A DNA stretch of 64,000 nucleotides. It comes from Microbacterium sp. Root166. GTDB lineage: Bacteria; Actinomycetota; Actinomycetes; Actinomycetales; Microbacteriaceae. The translations under genes were made by a program, and so were the position numbers. Below, one piece after another: positions 8,192 to 17,046 of the stretch (position 1 is its first letter; every line of letters starts with the position of its first letter). The DNA lies in contig NZ_LMGL01000001.1 of assembly GCF_001427145.1 (NCBI RefSeq), forward strand, positions 248,823 to 312,822. Reading direction: 5' to 3'. The notes under the pieces were generated by a model that did no database searches, had not been told where the DNA came from, and worked only from the letters and a program-made list of their open reading frames with translations.

Positions 8192-11100
8192 TCAGACCGA
8201 GAAGTACTTGGCCTCGGGGTGATGGAACACGAACGCGTCCGTCGACTGCTCGGGGTGCAGCTGCAGCTCCTCGCTCAGCTCGACGCCCATCCGCTCGGGC
8301 CTGAGCAGCTCGACCACCTTGCGGCGGTCCTCCATCTCGGGGCACGCCGGGTAGCCGAGCGAGAACCGGGCGCCGCGGTACTCGAGCTTGAACAGCCCGG
8401 CCGTGTCGGCCGGGTCCTCGGCGGCGAAGCCGAGCTCCGACCGGATGCGCGCGTGCCAGAATTCGGCGAGCGCCTCGGTCAGCTGCATCACGAGGCCGTT
8501 GAGCTCGTAGTAGTCGCGGTACCGGTCCTCGGCGAACAGCTTCGCGGTGACGCCGTCGATGTTCGCGCCCGCCGTGACCAGCTGCACCGGCATGACGTCG
8601 ACCTGACCCGACTCGCGCGAGCGGACGAAGTCGGCGAGGCACAGGTGGCGATCGCGGCGCTGACGGGGGAAGTGGAAGCGCAGACGCTCCGCGCCGACCT
8701 CACCGCCGGAGCCGCCGTCGGGAGCGAGCAGCCCTGCCGGCCCGAGCAGACCGGAGCGGTCGTCGCCGTGGTGCAGCACCACGACGTCGTCGCCCTCGGA
8801 CACCACCGGGAAGTAGCCGTACGCGACGGACGCGTCGAGCATGCCCTCGCCGAGGATCCGGTCGAGCCAGTAACGCAGGCGCGGCCGGCCCTCGAGGTCG
8901 ACCAGCTGCTCGTACGACAGCCCGTCCTCGCCGCGACCGGGCTTGAGTCCCCACTGCCCCATGAAGGTGGCACGCTCGTCGAGGAACGCGGCGTAGTCGG
9001 CGAGCTTGATGCCCCGGACGATGCGCGTGCCCCAGAACGGCGGCGCGGGCACCGGGTTGTCCCCGGCGACGTCCGATCGCGCCGGCATGGCTTCGGGCTC
9101 CGTGAGCGTGAGCTTCGAGCCGACCGCGTGACGCCGCTTCTTCAGCGCCGGCAGCCCGACCTCATCCGGCGAAGCCCCGCGCGCGATCTTCACGAGCGGC
9201 TCCATGAGCGTCAGCCCCTCGAACGCGTCGCGGGCGTAGCGGACCTCGCCGTCGAAGATGCTCGCGAGATCGTCCTCCACGTACGCGCGCGTGAGCGCGG
9301 CGCCGCCGAGGATCACCGGCCACTTCTTCGCCAGGTCGCGCGACTGCAGCTCGAGCAGGTTCTCCTTCATCACGACCGTGGACTTCACGAGCAAGCCCGA
9401 CATGCCGATCACGTCGGCATCGTGCTCCTCGGCCGCGGCGATGATGTCGGCGATCGGCTGCTTGATGCCGAGGTTGATGACGTCGTACCCGTTGTTGGTC
9501 AGGATGATGTCGACCAGGTTCTTGCCGATGTCGTGGACGTCGCCGCGGACCGTCGCGAGGACGATGCGGCCCTTGCCCGAGGCATCCGCCTTCTCCATGT
9601 GGGGTTCGAGGAGCGCCACCGCGGTCTTCATCACCTCGGCGGACTGCAGCACGAACGGCAGCTGCATCTCGCCCGAGCCGAAGCGCTCGCCGACGATCTT
9701 CATGCCCTCGAGCAGGTGGTCGTTGATGATCTGCAGCGGGGTGATGCCGTCCGCGCGGGCGAGGTCGAGGTCGGCCTCGAGCCCCTTGCCCTCGCCGTCG
9801 ATGATCCGGCGCTCCAGGCGTGCGCCGACCGGCAGCGAGGCGAGCTCCGCGGCGCGCTGGTCGCGCAGCGCAGCGGTGTCCACGCCCGCGAACACGTCGA
9901 GCATGCGCGCGAGCGGGTCGTACGTGATGTTGCCGTCGGCGTCGTACTCGCGGCGGTCCCACACGAGGTCCAGCGCCACCTTGCGCTGCTCCTCGGGCAC
10001 CGAGGCCAGCGGCACGATCTTCGCGGCGTCGATGATGCCCGAGTCGAGCCCCGCCTCGGCGGCCTCGTGGAGGAACACCGAGTTGAGCACGCTGCGGGCG
10101 GCGGGGTTCAGGCCGAACGACACGTTCGAGACGCCGAGCGTCGTGTGGATGCCCGGGTACTTCGCGTTCAGCCGGCGGATCGCCTCGATCGTCTCGATCG
10201 CGTCGCGCCGGGTCTCCTCCTGGCCGGTGGCGATCGGGAAGGTCAGGGTGTCGACGATGATGTCGGACACCTTCATCCCCCACTCCTCCACCAGGCTGTC
10301 GACGAGGCGCGAGGCGATCCGCATCTTGTCGTCCGCGGTGCGGGCCTGCCCCTGCTCGTCGATCGTGAGGGCGATGACGGCGGCCCCGTGTTCCTTGACG
10401 AGCGGCATGATGCGGCCGAAGCGGCTCTTGGCGTCCTCGCCGTCCTCGTAGTTGACCGAGTTGACGACCGGACGGCCGCCGATGAGCTCGAGGCCGGCCT
10501 GGATGACTGCGGGCTCGGTGGAGTCCACCACGAGCGGCAGCGTCGAGGCGCTCGCGAACCGCGACACGATCTCGCGGATGTCGGCGACGCCGTCGCGTCC
10601 GACGTAGTCGACGCACACGTCGAGCAGATGAGCGCCGACGCGGATCTGGTTGCGGGCGATCTCGACGCAGTCGTCCCAGCGGCCCTCGAGCATGGCCTCG
10701 CGGAAGGCCTTGGACCCGTTCGCATTGGTCCGCTCGCCGATCGCGAGGTACGAGGCATCCTGATCGAACGGCACGTGCTGGTAGAGGCTGGCGACGCCCG
10801 GCTCGCTGATCGGCGTCCGCGCCGGCGCGGGTGCGGCCGCGCGCAGGCGCTCGACGACGGCTTCCAAATGCTCGGGCGTGGTGCCGCAGCATCCGCCCAC
10901 CAGGCCGAGGCCGAACTCGCGCACGAACTGCTCGTGCGCGGTGGCGAGCTCGGCCGGGCCGAGCGGATAGTGGGCGCCGTTCGCGCCGAGCACCGGCAGG
11001 CCGGCGTTCGGCATGCACGCGATCGGCACGGCGCTGTGGCGCGAGAGGTGACGCAGGTGCTCGCTCATCTCGGCGGGGCCGGTGGCGCAGTTCAGCCCGA

Positions 11101-11824
11101 TCGCGTCGACGCCGAGGGGCTCGAGCGTCGTGAGCGCCGCACCGATCTCGCTGCCCATGAGCATGGTGCCGGTCGTCTCGACCGTCACCTCGACGAAGAT
11201 CGGCAGACGGATGCCGCGCTCGACGATCGCCTGCTTGCACCCGTTGACCGCGGCCTTGGTCTGCAGCAGGTCCTGCGACGTCTCGACGAGGAAGGCATCG
11301 GCGCCGCCGTCGATGAGTCCCTGCGCCTGGAGTGCGAAGGTCTGCTTGAGGTTGTCGTACGAGGTGTGCCCGAGGCTCGGGAGCTTCGTGCCGGGTCCCA
11401 TCGACCCGAGCACCCAGCGCACGCGGCCGTCGACGGCCTCGGCCGAGTCGACGCGCTCGCGGGCGATCCGAGCGCCGGCCTCGGCGAGTTCGGCGATGCG
11501 GTCCTCGATGCCGTAGTCGCCGAGGTTGGACCAGTTCGCGCCGAAGGTGTTCGTCTCGACCGCGTCGATACCGACAGCGAGGTAAGCGTCGTGGATCGCG
11601 GCGACCACATCGGGGCGCGCGACGTTGAGGATCTCGTTGCAGCCCTCGTGGCCCTCGAAGTCCTCGTCGATCGACAGGTCGTAGCGCTGCAGCATCGTGC
11701 CCATCGCACCGTCGGCGATGACGACGTCCGACCGCACGGCGTCGAGCAGCGCCTGGGCGCGGGCGGGGCGGGGAACGCCGTCGATGTCGAGGGCGAACCG
11801 GGGTTCGAGGATCTGACCGGTCAC
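8192..11824 (-). CDS. metH: Cobalamin-dependent methionine synthase
   Basis: A 1210-residue MetH, which transfers the methyl group of 5-methyltetrahydrofolate to homocysteine through cobalamin. Domains in order: homocysteine-binding barrel with zinc ligands Cys246, Cys312 and Cys313 (GGCCGT motif); pterin-binding barrel; cobalamin-binding cap and Rossmann domain with the DVHDIG motif (cobalt ligand His764); and the S-adenosylmethionine reactivation domain ending with the yhpEA-type FVFHHPEAKYFSV. All modules look intact. The GTG start is fixed by TAGAAT (11832-11837 on the complement) seven bases upstream, since longer frames would run through this promoter. Convergent with the ECF gene, nine bases apart. 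Confidence 0.95.
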   Translation of the reverse strand: MTGQILEPRFALDIDGVPRPARAQALLDAVRSDVVIADGAMGTMLQRYDLSIDEDFEGHEGCNEILNVARPDVVAAIHDAYLAVGIDAVETNTFGANWSNLGDYGIEDRIAELAEAGARIARERVDSAEAVDGRVRWVLGSMGPGTKLPSLGHTSYDNLKQTFALQAQGLIDGGADAFLVETSQDLLQTKAAVNGCKQAIVERGIRLPIFVEVTVETTGTMLMGSEIGAALTTLEPLGVDAIGLNCATGPAEMSEHLRHLSRHSAVPIACMPNAGLPVLGANGAHYPLGPAELATAHEQFVREFGLGLVGGCCGTTPEHLEAVVERLRAAAPAPARTPISEPGVASLYQHVPFDQDASYLAIGERTNANGSKAFREAMLEGRWDDCVEIARNQIRVGAHLLDVCVDYVGRDGVADIREIVSRFASASTLPLVVDSTEPAVIQAGLELIGGRPVVNSVNYEDGEDAKSRFGRIMPLVKEHGAAVIALTIDEQGQARTADDKMRIASRLVDSLVEEWGMKVSDIIVDTLTFPIATGQEETRRDAIETIEAIRRLNAKYPGIHTTLGVSNVSFGLNPAARSVLNSVFLHEAAEAGLDSGIIDAAKIVPLASVPEEQRKVALDLVWDRREYDADGNITYDPLARMLDVFAGVDTAALRDQRAAELASLPVGARLERRIIDGEGKGLEADLDLARADGITPLQIINDHLLEGMKIVGERFGSGEMQLPFVLQSAEVMKTAVALLEPHMEKADASGKGRIVLATVRGDVHDIGKNLVDIILTNNGYDVINLGIKQPIADIIAAAEEHDADVIGMSGLLVKSTVVMKENLLELQSRDLAKKWPVILGGAALTRAYVEDDLASIFDGEVRYARDAFEGLTLMEPLVKIARGASPDEVGLPALKKRRHAVGSKLTLTEPEAMPARSDVAGDNPVPAPPFWGTRIVRGIKLADYAAFLDERATFMGQWGLKPGRGEDGLSYEQLVDLEGRPRLRYWLDRILGEGMLDASVAYGYFPVVSEGDDVVVLHHGDDRSGLLGPAGLLAPDGGSGGEVGAERLRFHFPRQRRDRHLCLADFVRSRESGQVDVMPVQLVTAGANIDGVTAKLFAEDRYRDYYELNGLVMQLTEALAEFWHARIRSELGFAAEDPADTAGLFKLEYRGARFSLGYPACPEMEDRRKVVELLRPERMGVELSEELQLHPEQSTDAFVFHHPEAKYFSV

Positions 11825-11867
11825 CAGTGGAATTCTAGTGATCGGCCGGATGCCGCGTCGCCGTGTG

Positions 11868-12662
11868 TCAGGCGTTCTTCGAGTCGCGCCAGCGCAGCCA
11901 CGACCGCACCAGGTCGTAGTCCCAGTCGGGGCCCTCGAAGCCGAGCGTGAACAGCCGCACGCCGGCGTCGTAGAGGTCGTCGGCGAAGCCCTCACCGCGC
12001 TGGTGCAGCTCGTTCGAGATGATGAGGCCCGAGGTATCGCGCTCCTCCTTCTCGGCCCAGCGCTCGATCACGCCGATCTTGTGGGCGAGCTCGTCGGGGC
12101 GCACGAAGCTGTGCCAGATGTCGGCGTGCCGGGCGACGAGCCGGAGGGTCTTCTGCTCGCCCTTGCCGCCGATCATGACCGGGATGCGGCGCGTGGGCGC
12201 GGGGTTGAGCTTCTCCCATCGGGCCTCGATGCGGGCCATGCCGGCGGCGAGGTCGTCCAGGCGCGAGCCCGCGGTGCCGAACTCGTAGCCGTACTCCTCG
12301 TAGTCCCGCGCGAACCAGCCCGACCCGGTGGCGAAGATGAACCGGCCGGTGCCGTCCTTCGCCGAGATGTGGTCGATGGTGCGGGCCATGTCGGCCTGCA
12401 GATCGGGGTTGCGGTAGCTGTTGCAGTTGACGAGCGACCCGAACTCGACGCGCTCGGTCTGCTCCGCCCACGCGGCGAGCATCGTCCATGACTCGAAGTG
12501 CATGCCCTCGCGGTCGCCCGACAGCGGGAAGAAGTGGTCCCAGTTGAACAGGATGTCGACGCCCATGTCCTCCAGGCGACGGACGGCGTCGCGGAAGGCG
12601 GAGTACGGAGCGTGCTGCGGCTGCAGCTGCACGCCGAGGCGCACGGGGGTGTCCAGAAGCAT
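11868..12662 (-). CDS. LLM-class (luciferase-like) oxidoreductase
   Basis: A 264-residue TIM-barrel protein of the luciferase-like monooxygenase superfamily, often annotated as F420-dependent. It begins LGVQLQPQHAPYSAFRDAVRRL, has the expected HFFPLSGD loop and the conserved IPVMIGGKGEQKTLRLVARHAD near residues 164-185. Whether it uses F420 or FMN cannot be told from sequence alone. The ATG start is supported by TAGGCT (12670-12675 on the complement) seven bases upstream. It stands upstream of metH by 43 bases on the same strand, but metH has its own promoter hexamer. Confidence 0.75.
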   Translation of the reverse strand: MLLDTPVRLGVQLQPQHAPYSAFRDAVRRLEDMGVDILFNWDHFFPLSGDREGMHFESWTMLAAWAEQTERVEFGSLVNCNSYRNPDLQADMARTIDHISAKDGTGRFIFATGSGWFARDYEEYGYEFGTAGSRLDDLAAGMARIEARWEKLNPAPTRRIPVMIGGKGEQKTLRLVARHADIWHSFVRPDELAHKIGVIERWAEKEERDTSGLIISNELHQRGEGFADDLYDAGVRLFTLGFEGPDWDYDLVRSWLRWRDSKNA

Positions 12663-12736
12663 GGGGTTCAGCCTAAGTCCCGGTCGGGCGGCCCGGGCCG
12701 GCGCGGGTCGTGCCGGGGTCCGGCTCGAGCGGATGC

Positions 12737-12803
12737 CGAACCGAGGGATTCCCGTCGAACCCGATGGCGACACCACCGGGTTCAGCGGGAATCCCCTGGT
12801 TCG
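12737..12803. terminator. Long imperfect hairpin between same-strand genes
   Basis: Two 31-base arms (12737-12767 and 12773-12803) are inverted repeats with five mismatches, several of which would be G-U pairs in RNA; the loop is five bases (CGACA). It lies 35 bases beyond the stop of the HAAS-type gene and 75 bases before the LLM oxidoreductase start, so it probably ends the padR operon transcript. The stem is much longer than a usual intrinsic terminator and no U-run follows, so it may also be a palindromic repeat element. Confidence 0.6.
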
Positions 12804-12837
12804 CGGCGCGTGGAGGGGCGGGGCGGGGCCTGCCGGA

Positions 12838-13812
12838 TCAGCTCCGGCGGGCGCGCACCGCCTTGACCGCGGCATCGATCGTGTCCCAGACCGCGATCGC
12901 CACGATGCCGAAGCCGACGACCACCGTGACGATGCTCTGCACCTCGGCTCCGCTCTCGCCGCCGATGATCGTCGGGAAGTACTCCGGGTTGATCAGCTCG
13001 CCCTGCATCAGCAGCCACACCGCGGGAACGGCGATCGCGATGTTCAGCAGCCCGTTGACGATCGCGAGCCCGATCGTCCAGCGGCGGAAGGCGTAGACCG
13101 CGATGGCGAGACCCGCCTCGAGCGCCATGAGGCCGAACAGGATGAAGATGCCGGTCGGCCAGAGACCGGGGTTGAGGAACGACAGCCCGGGCTCCGTCGG
13201 GACGAAGCCCACGAACAGGTCCCACAGGATCGCACCGGCGCCGGCCGCGAGGAAGACGAGCGAGCCGACCATGTCGCCGAACCCGGCGCCGCGCGAGCTG
13301 GGCTCGGGCAGCTGGTCGACGGTCCATGGCGTGAGCGGGGTCTTGCGCTCGCCCTTCGTGGTGCGCTCGACGATCGCGAAGACCAGGACCGTCCAGAACC
13401 CCAGGTGCACGGTGACCGAGAGGAGCACCGGGATGACCGTTCCGATGACGACTCCGACACTGTCGGCTCCGGCGAGCACCTGGGCCAGCGTGATGCCGAA
13501 GGCGGCGCACGGCAGGACGATCCACAGCAGCAGCTTCAGCAGCCGCCACCAGTCGAGGAAGTAGGCCGGGCCGATGAGGTAGAGAGGCCGTTCGGTGTAG
13601 CCCGCGGCGAGCTTGTCGGGGTCGCCGAGGTCGGTCAGCACCGCGCGTTCGGCGACGTCGGGCGCCTCGCCCTCGGCGACGCGCGCCTCGACCTGGTCGT
13701 CGATCGAGCCGCGCAGCTCGGCGGCGAGGTCGGCACGCTGCGCCTCGGGCACGGTCCGCATGGCCGCATACACGTAGCGGTCAGTGAGGGTGGTGGCAGT
13801 GGTGGCGGTCAT
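12838..13812 (-). CDS. HAAS-type multipass membrane protein
   Basis: A 324-residue protein. The N-terminal 70 residues (DRYVYAAMRTVPEAQRADLAAELRGSIDDQ) form the helical HAAS-like module found in proteins paired with PadR regulators. About six to eight membrane helices follow from residue 75 onward. The stop of padR and the ATG here are one base apart and an AGGAGG ribosome-binding site precedes the start, so they form one operon. Such pairs are often linked to antibiotic or envelope stress in Firmicutes and actinobacteria (family knowledge); the specific function is unknown. Confidence 0.7.
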   Translation of the reverse strand: MTATTATTLTDRYVYAAMRTVPEAQRADLAAELRGSIDDQVEARVAEGEAPDVAERAVLTDLGDPDKLAAGYTERPLYLIGPAYFLDWWRLLKLLLWIVLPCAAFGITLAQVLAGADSVGVVIGTVIPVLLSVTVHLGFWTVLVFAIVERTTKGERKTPLTPWTVDQLPEPSSRGAGFGDMVGSLVFLAAGAGAILWDLFVGFVPTEPGLSFLNPGLWPTGIFILFGLMALEAGLAIAVYAFRRWTIGLAIVNGLLNIAIAVPAVWLLMQGELINPEYFPTIIGGESGAEVQSIVTVVVGFGIVAIAVWDTIDAAVKAVRARRS

Positions 13813-13813
13813 G

Positions 13814-14149
13814 TCAATCCTCCTGGGGAAGGCCGTCGATCGCGGCGGCGATCGAACGGAAGTCGTCGGTGAGAGCGTCTGCCAGGCGGGTGCCGGCGGC
13901 GCTGGTGCGGTAGAACTTGCGAGGCCGGGCCTCGTCGGTGTTCCACTCGCTCGTGAGGTGGCCCTGCTTCTCGAGCCGCCGGAGCAGCGGGTACAGCGTG
14001 TTCGCGTCGGTGGGGAAGCCGTGCGCCCCCAGCTGCTCGAGCAGGCCATAGCCGTACCCCGGGTTCTCGAGCAGCCGCAGGCACGCGAGCACGATCGTGC
14101 CGCGCCGCAGTTCCTGCAGGTGCGTGTCGAGGATCTCGGATTCGCTCAT
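13814..14149 (-). CDS. PadR-family transcriptional regulator
   Basis: A 111-residue winged-helix repressor. The PadR core is clear: LQELRRGTIVLACLRLL, then GYGLLEQL, then TDANTLYPLLRRLEKQGHL with the wing at residues 75-90. The ATG at 14149 is preferred over an in-frame GTG eight codons upstream because TACAGT (14157-14162 on the complement), seven bases before it, is an apparent -10 element with TTGACG as -35, giving a leaderless mRNA. A palindrome covers the promoter, suggesting autorepression. The regulated partner is the HAAS-type gene one base downstream. Confidence 0.85.
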   Translation of the reverse strand: MSESEILDTHLQELRRGTIVLACLRLLENPGYGYGLLEQLGAHGFPTDANTLYPLLRRLEKQGHLTSEWNTDEARPRKFYRTSAAGTRLADALTDDFRSIAAAIDGLPQED

Positions 14150-14150
14150 G

Positions 14151-14186
14151 TCCCACACTGTACTGTGTGTCACACACTATCGTCAA
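14151..14186 (-). promoter_or_regulatory. padR promoter with overlapping palindromes
   Basis: On the complement, TTGACG (14181-14186) and TACAGT (14157-14162) are separated by 18 bases, a good -35/-10 pair; transcription should begin at or next to the padR ATG. Two palindromes overlap it: CACACTGTACTGTGTG (14154-14169, 14 of 16 positions symmetric) and GTGTGTCACACAC (about 14165-14177). This is the expected architecture of an autoregulated PadR operator. Confidence 0.65.
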
Positions 14187-14204
14187 GCGCACATTGTCAT
14201 TGTC

Positions 14205-14221
14205 GACACCTTGATGGTGTC
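14205..14221. promoter_or_regulatory. Palindrome GACACC-N5-GGTGTC before LLM/TreS operon
   Basis: A perfect 6-bp inverted repeat with a five-base spacer (TTGAT), placed 64 bases before the ATG of the plus-strand oxidoreductase-TreS operon and in the divergent region shared with padR. It could be an operator for the operon or a second PadR site; it differs from the padR palindrome in sequence. Confidence 0.4.
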
Positions 14222-14284
14222 AGCCGGCTCCACGCAGCCCGCAAGTGGCTTGAACCCGTCCGTCACCCACCGAAGACTCGGGTC

Positions 14285-15250
14285 ATGCCCTTCGTCGGAT
14301 TCCATGCCTCCCACGAGCAGCTGCCCCCCAGCGCGCTCCTCCACGCCGTCACCCGCGCCGAACGCGCCGGGTTCGACGGTGCGATGTGCTCGGACCACCT
14401 CGAGCCCTGGGGCGTGCGCCAGGGCGAGTCGGGCTTCGCCTGGTCGTGGCTGGGCGCGGCGCTGGCCTCGACATCCTTCTCGCTCGGCGTGGTGACAGCG
14501 CCCGGCCAGCGCTATCACCCCGTCGTCACCGCTCAGGCGATCGCCACCCTCGAGGAGATGTTCCCCGGCCGCTTCTGGGCGGTGCTCGGCAGCGGCGAGG
14601 CCATGAACGAGCACGTCACGGGCGACCCCTGGCCGCCCAAGGACGACCGCAACCAACGCCTGGACGAGTCGCTCGGCGTGATCCGCCGGCTGCTCGCCGG
14701 CGAGCAGGTCGAGCACGTCGGCCTGGTGCGGGTGCACAAGGCCCGCGTGTGGTCGCGGCCCGCGACCCCGCCGCCGCTGCTCGGCGCGGCCGTGAGCGCC
14801 GAGACCGCCGGCTGGCTCGCGGGCCGTGTGGACGGGCTCGCCACCGTCGCCCAGGAGCCCGCCGCGCTGCGCCGGGTCGTCGAGGCGTATCGCTCGAACG
14901 GCGGCGAAGGACCGTGCGTCCTGCAGGTGCACCTGTCGCTGGCGGAGACGGATGCCGCGGCCCTCGCCCTGGCGAAGGACCAATGGCCCAACGGGCTCAT
15001 CGGTCCGCCGCGCGCCTGGGACTTCGACCAGCCCGAGGACTTCGACGCCGCGGTCGCGGACCCCGACGAAGGCGAGCTGCGCAAGGCGGTGCTCGTGGAT
15101 GCGGACGCCGCGGCGCTCGCCGAGCGCATCGCCGAGCTCGCCGCGATCGGCTTCGACCGCGTGTACCTGCACCACGTCGGCAAGAACCAGGACGAGTTCC
15201 TCGATCGCGCCGAGTCCGACCTGCTCCCGGCCCTGCGGAGGACCCTGTGA
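14285..15250 (+). CDS. LLM-class oxidoreductase (TIGR03885-like)
   Basis: A 321-residue luciferase-like TIM-barrel oxidoreductase. It shows SDHLEPWGVRQGESGFAW, then LGVVTAPGQRYHP and the conserved LGSGEAMNEHVTGDPWP near residues 101-117. This is close to the 'probable non-F420 flavin oxidoreductase' type (TIGR03885) known in species lacking F420. Its stop overlaps the GTG start of the GH13 gene (GTGA), so translation is coupled and the two probably act in one process. Substrate unknown. AAGACT lies six bases before the ATG. Confidence 0.75.
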   Translation: MPFVGFHASHEQLPPSALLHAVTRAERAGFDGAMCSDHLEPWGVRQGESGFAWSWLGAALASTSFSLGVVTAPGQRYHPVVTAQAIATLEEMFPGRFWAVLGSGEAMNEHVTGDPWPPKDDRNQRLDESLGVIRRLLAGEQVEHVGLVRVHKARVWSRPATPPPLLGAAVSAETAGWLAGRVDGLATVAQEPAALRRVVEAYRSNGGEGPCVLQVHLSLAETDAAALALAKDQWPNGLIGPPRAWDFDQPEDFDAAVADPDEGELRKAVLVDADAAALAERIAELAAIGFDRVYLHHVGKNQDEFLDRAESDLLPALRRTL

Positions 15251-16908
15251 AGATCACCGACACCAGCGACCTGTGGTGGAAGACCAGCGTCGTCTACTGC
15301 CTCGACGTCGAGACCTACCTCGACCACGACGGCGACGGCGTCGGCGACTTCGCCGGTCTCGCGCAGCGCATCGACTACCTCGCCGATCTCGGGGTCACGT
15401 GCCTGTGGCTGATGCCGTTCTATCCGACGGCCGACCGAGACGACGGGTACGACGTCACCGACTTCTACGGCGTCGACCCCCGGCTCGGCACGCACGGCGA
15501 CGTGGTGGAGGTGATCCGGACGGCGCGGGATCGCGGCATCCGCGTGATCGTCGATCTGGTGGTGAACCACACCGCCGATACGCACCCGTGGTTCGTCGCG
15601 GCACGGCGCTCGCGCAACTCGCGCTACCGCGACTACTACGTGTGGCGTGACGAGCCGCCCGCGAACAACGTCAACACCGTGTTTCCGGGCGAGGAGACGA
15701 CGCTGTGGGAACTCGACGAGAAGAGCGGCCAGTACTACCTGCACACGTTCTACCGCCACCAGCCCGACCTCAACATCGGCAATCCGGCGGTGCGCGACGA
15801 GATCGCCAAGACGATCGGCTTCTGGCTGCAGCTGGGCATCTCGGGCTTCCGCGTGGACGCGGTGCCGTTCCTCATCGAGGTGCCCGAGGGCGAGGATCTC
15901 GCCGACCCGCACGAGTACCTGCGCGACCTGCGGCGGTTCCTGCGCCGGCGCTCGCGCGAGGCGGTGCTGCTCGGCGAGGTGAACCTGCCTTACAAGGAGC
16001 AGCTCGACTACTTCGGCGACAATCAGGGCGAAGAGCTCACGCTGCAGTTCGACTTCATCGGGATGCAGGCGCTCTATCTCTCGCTCGCGCGCTCCGATCC
16101 GCGCCCCCTCGCGAAGGCGCTCCGCGCACGCCCCGCGATCGCACCCGAGGCGCAGTGGGCGAACTTCGTGCGCAATCACGACGAGCTCACGCTCGACAAG
16201 CTCACGGATGCCGAGCGCGAGGAGGTGTTCGCCGCCTTCGCGCCGGACGAGCGGCAGCGCGTCTACGGTCGCGGCATCACGCGGCGGCTCCCCACGATGC
16301 TCGGGGGCGACCCTCGCCGCATCCGCATGGTCTACAGCCTGCTCTTCTCGCTCCCCGGCGTGCCGGTGCTGTTCTACGGAGAGGAGATCGGCATGGGCGA
16401 GAACCCCGACATCCTCGGGCGGACCTCCGTGCGCACGCCCATGCAGTGGTCGGACTCCCGCAACGGCGGGTTCTCCCCCGCCGCACCGTCGCGGCTGACC
16501 TCCCGTCCGCCCGAAGGCGGGTATGCGCCCGAGCACATCAATGCGTCCCAGCAGCTGAACGACGACGAATCGCTGCTGCACTTCATCCGCAAGCTCGCCG
16601 CCCGCTACCGTATCTCCCCCGAGATCGGCTGGGGCACGGCGGAACTGCTCGAGCATGACGCACCGTCCGTGCTGGTGCACTCCGTGCGCGCGGACGTCGG
16701 CCGGATGGTGGCGCTGCACAACTTCGCGGACGAGCCGGCGCGGGTCCGGCTGGCCCTCGAGGACGAGCCCGAAGGCGCCGAGCTGACCGACCTCTTCGGA
16801 CCGGATCGCCTCGCGCTCGGCCCCGCGGGCCGGGTCGAGCTGGATCTGCCGGCGTACGGCTGGCGGTGGCTGCGCGTGGCGCGGCCGGGCGACGGGCGCC
16901 TCGGCTGA
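15247..16908 (+). CDS. GH13 alpha-amylase-family enzyme, trehalose-synthase-like
   Basis: A 553-residue GH13 enzyme of the TreS-like group, which interconverts maltose and trehalose. The order of conserved regions fits: DLVVNHTAD, then GFRVDAVPF with the nucleophile Asp204, LLGEVN with acid/base Glu244, and FVRNHDE with Asp312. The VLFYGEEIGMGEN region and a C-terminal beta domain follow. It is slightly shorter than classical TreS (about 570-600 residues) and lacks a maltokinase domain; no pep2 or glgE is nearby, so an alternative glucosyl-transfer role is possible. The GTG start overlaps the preceding stop. Confidence 0.75.
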   Translation: MKITDTSDLWWKTSVVYCLDVETYLDHDGDGVGDFAGLAQRIDYLADLGVTCLWLMPFYPTADRDDGYDVTDFYGVDPRLGTHGDVVEVIRTARDRGIRVIVDLVVNHTADTHPWFVAARRSRNSRYRDYYVWRDEPPANNVNTVFPGEETTLWELDEKSGQYYLHTFYRHQPDLNIGNPAVRDEIAKTIGFWLQLGISGFRVDAVPFLIEVPEGEDLADPHEYLRDLRRFLRRRSREAVLLGEVNLPYKEQLDYFGDNQGEELTLQFDFIGMQALYLSLARSDPRPLAKALRARPAIAPEAQWANFVRNHDELTLDKLTDAEREEVFAAFAPDERQRVYGRGITRRLPTMLGGDPRRIRMVYSLLFSLPGVPVLFYGEEIGMGENPDILGRTSVRTPMQWSDSRNGGFSPAAPSRLTSRPPEGGYAPEHINASQQLNDDESLLHFIRKLAARYRISPEIGWGTAELLEHDAPSVLVHSVRADVGRMVALHNFADEPARVRLALEDEPEGAELTDLFGPDRLALGPAGRVELDLPAYGWRWLRVARPGDGRLG

Positions 16909-16918
16909 CCCGATCCGC

Positions 16919-16991
16919 CCGTTCGGGGCGCCGGACGGGCGCGGCGCGCCGGGCGCCCCGGCGTGGCGTTGCGGGATCGCGCCCCGAACGG
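16919..16991. terminator. 12-bp inverted repeat after the TreS-like gene
   Basis: CCGTTCGGGGCG (16919-16930) and its perfect inverted copy (16980-16991) enclose a very GC-rich 49-base spacer that itself can fold. It begins ten bases after the stop and fills most of the gap before menC, so it is a plausible transcription end; there is no U-run. Confidence 0.4.
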
Positions 16992-17046
16992 ACCGGCCAA
17001 GGCGGTGCGTGGGGCGGCAGTCGGGCGGCGCGTGCATGATGGACCC

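Noticed and set aside
8219..11950. A very long open frame (over 1200 codons) on the strand opposite metH.
   Set aside because: Antisense mirror of a real gene in a 70% GC genome. The protein is rich in His/Arg/Val/Asp with no domain, and it has no promoter or ribosome-binding site.
11825..11995. Extension of metH 57 codons upstream in the same frame.
   Set aside because: The added region overlaps the LLM gene's end and the TAGAAT promoter hexamer, and is unlike MetH N-termini.
14150..14173. Eight-codon longer PadR start at GTG 14173.
   Set aside because: It would begin between the -35 and -10 elements; the transcript would start downstream of it.
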